DNA of 19,740 bases, taken from positions 1 through 19,740 of the forward strand of contig CANRDG010000019.1 of NCBI GenBank assembly GCA_947629275.1, written 5' to 3'. The notes beneath the pieces were generated by a model. The model was not told the DNA's origin and searched no databases. It was given only the letters and a program-made list of their open reading frames with translations. How positions within the stretch are numbered: position 1 is the stretch's first letter; every line of letters begins with the position of its first letter. Positions 14,197 through 19,740 of this stretch are shown here, piece after piece. The stretch is from an uncultured Clostridia bacterium (GTDB lineage Bacteria; Bacillota; Clostridia; Oscillospirales; Ruminococcaceae). The position numbers and the translations under genes were made by a program.

Positions 14197-16386
14197 TTAT
14201 TTTACTACAAAAGTATCATAAAACATTATATCTTCTGGAAATGCATCAAATCCACTGACATTTTCAAGATCAAACTTAAGATAATCTGCGCCTTTTATAT
14301 CAGCCGAAAACTCTAAATCATCTGTTTTATATGTTATTACTGGAGAAGAATATACTAATTTATCATCGGCATAAATATTTAACCTAGTATCAGCAAGTGC
14401 TGAACGTTCGAAATAATTAGTTGGATCTATTTTTCCTTTCAGAGTCGAATATTCTTGTCCAATATAAAACTCTACCGTACCATCTACTAATAACATAACA
14501 CCTTCATTTATTTCATCTCGCGGATCCTTTTCGCTTGATGAAAACGAATACGAATTGCCATAAATAGAATCTCCATAAGTCACTGTTAAATCTTTTAGCG
14601 AAACCGGTTTATATTCTTCATACTCTTCGATTTTTTGTTGAAGCTCATCATCATTTCCTATAACCTTAATAGCTTCATTAATTGTATCTATTGCGCTCTC
14701 GTATCCAGATTCATTTAATTCCTTATCTGCTTGTGAAATAACTATTTTACGATATTCAACTACACATTCTTCTCGCTTGTCTTTTATGTCTTCATCTTTG
14801 TTAAAATCTAGCATATCTTGATCGATGAAAACAATTGCGTTAATATAATCATTATCATTTATCAAAACATCGAGTTGAACAACGCATTTCATTTTTGAGA
14901 TCTCGTGTATTTTTTGTTCTACTCTGTCGTCTTCCCCATAAAGTTGCTGAGACTCCTCAAGAGTTTCTATAGCTTCATCATACTTCTCTTCAATCACAAG
15001 AGCATCGGCTTCGTCCAAATAAGACTGGTAATAATCTACAATTACTTCCGAAGTCTGTTCTTCTGATGATGTTGGTTCTTCTGACTCAATTGCAGCCATC
15101 GACGACACATTATCAACAGTCGTTTGTTCATTAAGTTCACTGGATGATGTATTGATATTATCACTTAATTGATTATTATTTATGAAATAAAACAAGGCAA
15201 ATCCTATTGCGGCAACTGCAACGAAAGACATTGCTATTGGAATAATTATTCTCTTTCTCTTCTTAGATGCCGACTTAGAAGTAGATGCCGCCTTTTGCGG
15301 TTCGGCAATTATAAAATCTTTAACATTTCGATTATCATCATCTACCGATGTATAATCTGCATCACCTGCAAATACTGTTTTATTGTCTTTGTATGCATTA
15401 GTTTTTACATTGCCCGATGATGCTACAGACACAGTATTTCCATTCCATAAATCTATAAATTCCGAGATTTTTTTAAAGCGATTTTCTAAAAGCACGCTAA
15501 GTCCCTTGTTCATAGCTGATTCTTGATTATCTGTGAGTACAACACCATATGAAGAAAGCGGCTTGAGTTCATCTTCGTGTAACCTATCTAACGATGTATC
15601 AGGCACTACTCCGGTCATACAGAAATACATTGTTGCGCATAAAGCATATATGTCTGTCCAAGGACCCTGGTAGCCTTTCCTGCGATATTGTTCTTCCGGC
15701 GCATACCCATGTTTTAATATAACAGAAAAACTTTTGCTTGTACTATACAGCACTTCTCGCGCCGCACCAAAATCAAGTAATTTTAATTGTTTGCCGCTAA
15801 ACATCAGATTATCCGGACTTATATCTCTATGTACAACATTTTCACTGTGAAGTTTTTCTACAACTTTCATTACCGGATATAAAAGATTAAAAGTTTCATC
15901 GGGAGATAACGGGCCTGTATGTTCTAAATAAGACTCAAGAGTTTCGCCCTCAAGGTACTCCATTACAATATATGCTGTGTTATTGGCTTCAAAGTAATCT
16001 CGCACATTTACTATTCCTGGTTCATTAGAAAATTTCGCAAGAATACGGGCTTCGTTAATAACTTTTGACTTTTCGGTTAAAAATAAAGATTCGGTATTAT
16101 CGCCATTTACACAAAAAACATCAGCAGAGACCTGATTGTTCCGTCCAACGATTCCTCTCGGAAAAAATTCCTTAATTGCAATTTTGATTTGAAGAGAAGT
16201 ATCTAAACCTATATATGTAATTCCAAATCCGCCTTCTCCAAGTGAATAACCTACTTTATATTTCCCGTTGAGTTCGCTTCCCGGCATAAGGTGGTGTGAT
16301 GGAACATCTCGTACTTGTTTTCCGCAAAAATTGCAAAATTCTCCGTCTTTTGTAGCGTTCATACAATAATAGCACATTCTGCTCAT
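14197..16386 (-). CDS. Membrane Ser/Thr protein kinase with zinc ribbon, TPR-like and NPCBM-like ectodomain
   Basis: A 729-residue Hanks-type kinase. A zinc ribbon (Cys5, Cys8, Cys18, Cys21) is followed by the kinase domain (about 43-315) with GEGGFG (50-55), Lys72, Glu112, HRDISPDN (186-193) and DFG (205-207), all intact. The cytoplasmic linker contains KTVF (Thr337). One transmembrane helix lies at 379-402. Outside are a Ser/Thr/Glu-rich spacer, helical repeats resembling TPRs (about 452-590, for example EEKYDEAIETLEES and ESGYESAIDTINEA), and a C-terminal domain (about 597-729) resembling NPCBM carbohydrate-binding modules. Sensing of wall glycan is an inference from that domain. AAGGAG lies eight nucleotides before the ATG. 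It has its own extended -10 promoter. Confidence 0.92.
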   Translation of the reverse strand: MSRMCYYCMNATKDGEFCNFCGKQVRDVPSHHLMPGSELNGKYKVGYSLGEGGFGITYIGLDTSLQIKIAIKEFFPRGIVGRNNQVSADVFCVNGDNTESLFLTEKSKVINEARILAKFSNEPGIVNVRDYFEANNTAYIVMEYLEGETLESYLEHTGPLSPDETFNLLYPVMKVVEKLHSENVVHRDISPDNLMFSGKQLKLLDFGAAREVLYSTSKSFSVILKHGYAPEEQYRRKGYQGPWTDIYALCATMYFCMTGVVPDTSLDRLHEDELKPLSSYGVVLTDNQESAMNKGLSVLLENRFKKISEFIDLWNGNTVSVASSGNVKTNAYKDNKTVFAGDADYTSVDDDNRNVKDFIIAEPQKAASTSKSASKKRKRIIIPIAMSFVAVAAIGFALFYFINNNQLSDNINTSSSELNEQTTVDNVSSMAAIESEEPTSSEEQTSEVIVDYYQSYLDEADALVIEEKYDEAIETLEESQQLYGEDDRVEQKIHEISKMKCVVQLDVLINDNDYINAIVFIDQDMLDFNKDEDIKDKREECVVEYRKIVISQADKELNESGYESAIDTINEAIKVIGNDDELQQKIEEYEEYKPVSLKDLTVTYGDSIYGNSYSFSSSEKDPRDEINEGVMLLVDGTVEFYIGQEYSTLKGKIDPTNYFERSALADTRLNIYADDKLVYSSPVITYKTDDLEFSADIKGADYLKFDLENVSGFDAFPEDIMFYDTFVVK

Positions 16387-16453
16387 TTTCGATTCTCCTT
16401 GAACATTATTAATTTTGAGGGTATTTAAAGAAATCCTTTATAAAGATCTATCT

Positions 16454-16462
16454 ATTATAACA
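16454..16462 (-). promoter_or_regulatory. Extended -10 promoter upstream of the first kinase
   Basis: On the minus strand TGTTATAAT (16462-16454) combines the TGn extension with a perfect -10; the -35 region is poor. It lies in the 136-nt gap after the permease gene, about 68 nt before the kinase start, and could let the kinase half of the operon be expressed separately. Confidence 0.5.
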
Positions 16463-16523
16463 CCAAATATTTGAAGTATTTATATTTTGATGCTTTGTAA
16501 ATACAATTATATGCATGATGTAC

Positions 16524-17330
16524 CTACCTCTTATCTTTATCTATAAACTTAAGACTGATAATGGCAATAATTGCATATATCACAGCAAAGGCAAACATTA
16601 AACTCCATAATGAAACAATATGTGACAATGTGAATTCATAGTCCGAGACCAGATCAGGTAAACTATATTCCATCTCATTTACATTTGCCGAAATACATAC
16701 TGCATTCAATCCCCATTTTGCTATTGTTATCTTAGATATTTGTTCAGTAACTCCATCCAGTTCAAATATCATTCCGGACATTATAAGCTGAATAATAAGC
16801 AAAAACGGCATAACAGTCATTGCCGTATTTGGAGTTTTTACAATACTTGACACCATTAAGCCCAGCGCATCTGAGCTGAATATAATTATAAAAAATGTAA
16901 TTGCAAGTTCAGCAAGTATTGGAAAAACCACTCCGTCCTTTGGAATATTATCTGCACACGTTAAATATGTAATTGTTGCTACGATAAGACTTTCAACAGC
17001 GCTCAAAACCATTTCAAAAATTATATGAGAACATATATATGACGAGATATGCAATCCCGAACGGTGTTCCCGTTTTATGATATCGCGTTCCTTGCATATT
17101 GATTGTATAGAATTAAATATACCAATCCATATGCAGGCACATACCAAAGCAAATGCGCCGCTGCGTGTATCCTGATATGTCACAAACATATTATCACTCG
17201 ACACCAACGCGATCAGTAATGTTATTAACGCAGCACTAATAAAAATCTTCCAGCCTTTTTCGTTAACAAAAACTCTGAAGCATTTTCCAACATAGATGTT
17301 TATTTGCTTTATTCTAGAAGCTCCGTTCAT
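16524..17330 (-). CDS. ABC transporter permease (ABCG-like, ABC2_membrane)
   Basis: A 268-residue membrane protein with about six helices (roughly 28-44, 57-76, 103-125, 137-160, 170-195 and 240-263). Between helices 2 and 3 is the cytoplasmic segment ICKERDIIKREHRSGL, which resembles the ERxxxxRE elbow of ABCG half-transporters. It should be the channel partner of the double-FHA ATPase, whose stop codon is only four nucleotides ahead. In the mycobacterial protein Rv1747 FHA, ATPase and permease are one polypeptide; here the permease is separate. The start at 17330 follows AAGGTG at about seven nucleotides. A longer frame to 17369 would overlap the ATPase gene. Confidence 0.87.
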   Translation of the reverse strand: MNGASRIKQINIYVGKCFRVFVNEKGWKIFISAALITLLIALVSSDNMFVTYQDTRSGAFALVCACIWIGIFNSIQSICKERDIIKREHRSGLHISSYICSHIIFEMVLSAVESLIVATITYLTCADNIPKDGVVFPILAELAITFFIIIFSSDALGLMVSSIVKTPNTAMTVMPFLLIIQLIMSGMIFELDGVTEQISKITIAKWGLNAVCISANVNEMEYSLPDLVSDYEFTLSHIVSLWSLMFAFAVIYAIIAIISLKFIDKDKR

Positions 17331-17334
17331 ATAA

Positions 17335-18846
17335 TCACCTTCTGCCTGCACTATTATTGTATTTTTCAATATAATGATCTGACAAACCGTCTCCTCCTTC
17401 GTCTTTTCTGTTTATTCTTCTGACAACATCTTCAAGGGTAGAAACTTCAAAAAATTCAAGTGCCTCTGAAACTGTTCCCCAAAATGCTAAATGTCCGCAA
17501 TTGTCTTTAGGACTTTTGGCAAGGACAATGATTTTATCAAAAAGTTCAGCTGCTCTGTCGGGTGCGTGTGATATGACCATAACGATTTTGCCTTCGTTAG
17601 CTATATTTCTTAAATTCTGCATCAAGGTTTTTGCCATTATCCCATCCAGACCGGAATCAGGTTCGTCAAGGAAGAACAGGTTTGGATCTGCGATATACTC
17701 TACTGCTATACTAAGACGTTTTCTTTGTCCGCCGCTCAACTTTGAGACTAATTTATTTCTTTCCGGCTGAAGTCCCAATGTTTCTAACACTTCTTCTATC
17801 CTTTGTTTTCTTTCTTTTCTCTTGATCTTTTTATTCATTTTCATCTCAGCGGCATTATTTAACGTGTCGTAAACCGTGTCACTCGGGCGTAAAAGATCCT
17901 GCTGAGGTACGAAACCGATCTTATATTTCATTGATTCAAAATCTTCATATATGTCTACTCCGTCATGAACTATATGACCCTCTGCTTTTTCATATCCCAT
18001 TACCGCATTCATAAAAGTTGTTTTGCCTGCACCAGAACCGCCGAGTATAAGCACCATTTCTCCCGAGTTTATTGTTATGTTTATATTTTGCAGCAACATG
18101 AGTTTTTTGGTTCTCTGCCAAACACTTCTTTCAGCAATATGAATATCAAGAACGCCTTCTTCGGGCTGACCTGATGCGTTCATTGATGACGTGTTCTGTT
18201 GCACTGCAAAAGATGCCCCAGTATATATAAAATAAGAATTTACAATTCTTACACAATCGCCTATCCGCAGATACTTTGCACAGTTAATCCTCTTGTTGTT
18301 TATAAAAACGCCATTCATGCTATTGTGATCCGTAACTGCCCAACCATCTCTGGCTATAAAAAACGTAGCATGATTTTCTGATACCGCGCTATCAGAAATG
18401 CCATACTTTTTGTCTGAGCCTCTGCCAATATTGACCTCTGCAATATTGTGAAGATCAATCTGCGACCTATTTACATTATCAAAATAATTTGTGGAGAATA
18501 TAAAACAAATAAAGTCGTTTGGAGTCCTCGGAGTCCCATTAAAAATATGCAATACATCTCCATGCTTTAAATATTGTTTTTGATGCGGGTACAATTTATT
18601 TCCGTTATAGTAGGTGCCGTTTGTACTATTAAGATCTGTATAATATGTCCCTGTATTATCAACATTAAATTCGCCGTGGCATCTGGAAACATAGTGCTTT
18701 CCTAAATCAATATCAACATTATTATTTTCTGTTTGTCTTCCTATTACGATTTTTTTGTTAATATTAGCTGTAAAAAAGTTGTTTTCCGTATAATATGTTA
18801 AAACAGATTGAGTCTCACTAACAGTCATCAGAACAGTTTTTGCCAT
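17335..18846 (-). CDS. Double-FHA ABC transporter ATPase
   Basis: A 503-residue fusion. FHA domain 1 (about 15-115) has GR (36-37), the phosphothreonine-binding S54-R55-x-H57 and NSTNG (73-77). FHA domain 2 (about 125-215) has GRGS (141-144), SENH (156-159) and NSMNG (175-179). The ABC ATPase (about 232-475) has Walker A GGSGAGKTT (269-277), Gln315, LSGGQ (370-374), Walker B LFFLDEP (390-396) and His427, so all parts are intact. FHA domains read phosphothreonine, so the transporter is expected to be recruited or gated by the kinases in the same operon. The closest known design is Rv1747 of Mycobacterium tuberculosis. AAGGTGAC precedes the ATG. Confidence 0.93.
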   Translation of the reverse strand: MAKTVLMTVSETQSVLTYYTENNFFTANINKKIVIGRQTENNNVDIDLGKHYVSRCHGEFNVDNTGTYYTDLNSTNGTYYNGNKLYPHQKQYLKHGDVLHIFNGTPRTPNDFICFIFSTNYFDNVNRSQIDLHNIAEVNIGRGSDKKYGISDSAVSENHATFFIARDGWAVTDHNSMNGVFINNKRINCAKYLRIGDCVRIVNSYFIYTGASFAVQQNTSSMNASGQPEEGVLDIHIAERSVWQRTKKLMLLQNINITINSGEMVLILGGSGAGKTTFMNAVMGYEKAEGHIVHDGVDIYEDFESMKYKIGFVPQQDLLRPSDTVYDTLNNAAEMKMNKKIKRKERKQRIEEVLETLGLQPERNKLVSKLSGGQRKRLSIAVEYIADPNLFFLDEPDSGLDGIMAKTLMQNLRNIANEGKIVMVISHAPDRAAELFDKIIVLAKSPKDNCGHLAFWGTVSEALEFFEVSTLEDVVRRINRKDEGGDGLSDHYIEKYNNSAGRR

Positions 18847-18900
18847 TATTTGTCACCTTAATTCGTTAATGCAATCAAAAGATCAAGCATTATTGTATTT

Positions 18901-19608
18901 TTATCTTTTTATAATTACTGCTATTGCGGTATTATTATCATTATTGTGTTGTATCCTTCTTGTCAATATTTCTCTCATCTTATAAATCCAAACATCCGGA
19001 TTTTTTGATGTTGTTCTACTATTGATCATTTCTTCTTCTAGGACATACTCCCAAAAGCCATCAGAACATAACAGGATCGAGTCTATAGAATCTGTATTAA
19101 ATTCATTTGTATCTACTTTAACATTCTTTTCGGCACCCAAAGCTCTCACCAAAACATTTCGATTTTCATGATTTCGTATTTCCGAAAGAGTAATATCTCC
19201 CGCATTTACAGCAATTTGTGAAAGACTATGATCCACTGATTGAAATATAATATGATTATTATAAAATAAATAAGTCCTGCTGTCACCAACATTAGCAACG
19301 ATCGTTTTTAGCTTTCCTATCCAAGTAGCAGTGAGCGTTGTTTTCATATTGATCCCTCGTGCTGTTTGCTCACTTATAATTTTTGAATTGGCATTCTGAA
19401 TTGACTTAACAATATCAAAGCTTTTACTGCTGAAATCATTAACCAGTTGCTCTACAGCAATTGAAGATGCCAATTTTCCGTCAGAATGACCACCCAAACC
19501 ATCAGCTACAATTAGTAAAGTACCACGATCGGCACTAAGGGCAGATAAAGAATCTTGATTATCTTCACGTCCGCCTATATCTGTATATGAATCAACTAAT
19601 ATTTTCAC
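18901..19608 (-). CDS. PPM/PP2C-family Ser/Thr protein phosphatase
   Basis: A 235-residue cytoplasmic phosphatase that should remove phosphate from Ser/Thr on targets of the two kinases. The metal-binding and catalytic motifs are all present in order: GGREDNQD, VADGLGGHSDG, VANVGDSRTY, SVDHSL, LLCSDGFWE and a final NDNNTA. Its length is typical of stand-alone bacterial PP2C enzymes. I choose the GTG at 19608 as start because GGAGG lies five nucleotides upstream; the frame could also open at a TTG overlapping that site. It is the first gene of the operon within the window, 54 nt ahead of the FHA-ATPase gene. Confidence 0.94.
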   Translation of the reverse strand: MKILVDSYTDIGGREDNQDSLSALSADRGTLLIVADGLGGHSDGKLASSIAVEQLVNDFSSKSFDIVKSIQNANSKIISEQTARGINMKTTLTATWIGKLKTIVANVGDSRTYLFYNNHIIFQSVDHSLSQIAVNAGDITLSEIRNHENRNVLVRALGAEKNVKVDTNEFNTDSIDSILLCSDGFWEYVLEEEMINSRTTSKNPDVWIYKMREILTRRIQHNNDNNTAIAVIIKR

Positions 19609-19658
19609 AGCAACCTCCAACTAATCAGTACTGTCATCTACCATATGTTTTAATCTTT

Positions 19659-19687
19659 TATATAACCCATATAAATAGATTTTTCAA
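19659..19687 (-). promoter_or_regulatory. Sigma-A promoter of the phosphosignalling operon
   Basis: TTGAAA (19687-19682), 17 nt, TATATA (19664-19659) on the minus strand, about 50 nt before the phosphatase start. If it is real, the operon begins with the phosphatase. Confidence 0.55.
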
Positions 19688-19716
19688 AAAATTTACGATA
19701 TAAGACTAAATATCTG

Positions 19717-19738
19717 CAACATAATCGGTATTATGTTG
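19717..19738. promoter_or_regulatory. Perfect 9-bp inverted repeat upstream of the phosphatase promoter
   Basis: CAACATAAT (19717-19725) and ATTATGTTG (19730-19738) are exact inverted copies around CGGT. It lies about 30 nt upstream of the -35 box. With no T-run on the minus strand it is more like an operator than a terminator for that strand. A plus-strand role cannot be judged because the window ends here. Confidence 0.45.
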
Positions 19739-19740
19739 TA

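Noticed and set aside
12218..16386. One of the kinases being a pseudokinase
   Set aside because: Both keep the glycine loop, the VAIK-type lysine, HRD with the following Asn, and DFG.
14197..16386. PASTA-type (PrkC/PknB) housekeeping kinase with its usual phosphatase partner
   Set aside because: No PASTA repeats, an added N-terminal zinc ribbon and a different ectodomain; the neighbours are not the usual RsgA/Rpe cluster.
10084..19620. The operon as part of a type VII or type VI secretion locus
   Set aside because: No WXG100, EssC-like, VipA/VipB or other secretion core gene is visible in the window. The likeness is limited to the phosphoregulation parts.
1..19740. tRNA, rRNA, insertion sequences or phage genes
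   Set aside because: No cloverleaf, rRNA segment, transposase or integrase could be recognised on either strand.

Overview
The window looks like chromosome of a low-to-moderate GC Firmicute of the Clostridia, probably a Ruminococcus-like gut bacterium. The reasons are strong AGGAG-type ribosome binding sites, sigma-A promoters close to consensus, a secreted 21-residue leucine-rich-repeat protein with a Pro/Glu/Lys-rich stalk, and Hanks-type kinases carrying an HRDISPDN catalytic loop. The genus is an inference, since no rRNA or tRNA lies in the window.

Left part (1-6160). After a gene-free stretch with hairpins and short tandem repeats, a three-gene ABC exporter operon (ATPase, permease, permease; minus strand, 3616 to 379) lies back to back with a two-component system (histidine kinase and NarL/LuxR-type response regulator; plus strand, 3796 to 5494) and a GNAT acetyltransferase. 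Both divergent promoters can be read in the 179-nt gap. Between them is a long imperfect dyad that is a good candidate for the response regulator's binding site.

Middle (6160-10020). An AT-rich flavin-binding split-barrel protein and a PLP aminotransferase, both on the minus strand, end in terminator hairpins that share a 20-nt repeat. Next is a small XRE-type regulator divergent from a secreted leucine-rich-repeat surface protein. The LRR gene has a perfect TTGACA-N17-TATAAT promoter whose -35 box sits in the 8-nt gap of a 16-bp inverted repeat. A bidirectional terminator closes the LRR gene and the convergent operon.

Right part (10084-19740, all minus strand, visibly more AT-rich). Six genes read in one direction: PP2C/PPM phosphatase, double-FHA ABC ATPase, ABC permease, zinc-ribbon Ser/Thr kinase with TPR-like and NPCBM-like ectodomain, double-zinc-ribbon Ser/Thr kinase with another ectodomain, and a zinc-ribbon membrane protein with a large propeller-like ectodomain. 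This is a complete write/erase/read phosphothreonine circuit attached to a transporter and to three single-pass membrane proteins that share an N-terminal zinc ribbon. Short K-T-V-[F/Y] motifs recur in the cytoplasmic linkers of both kinases and are candidate docking sites for the FHA domains. It is the most interesting system in the window, and its upstream end may continue past position 19740.
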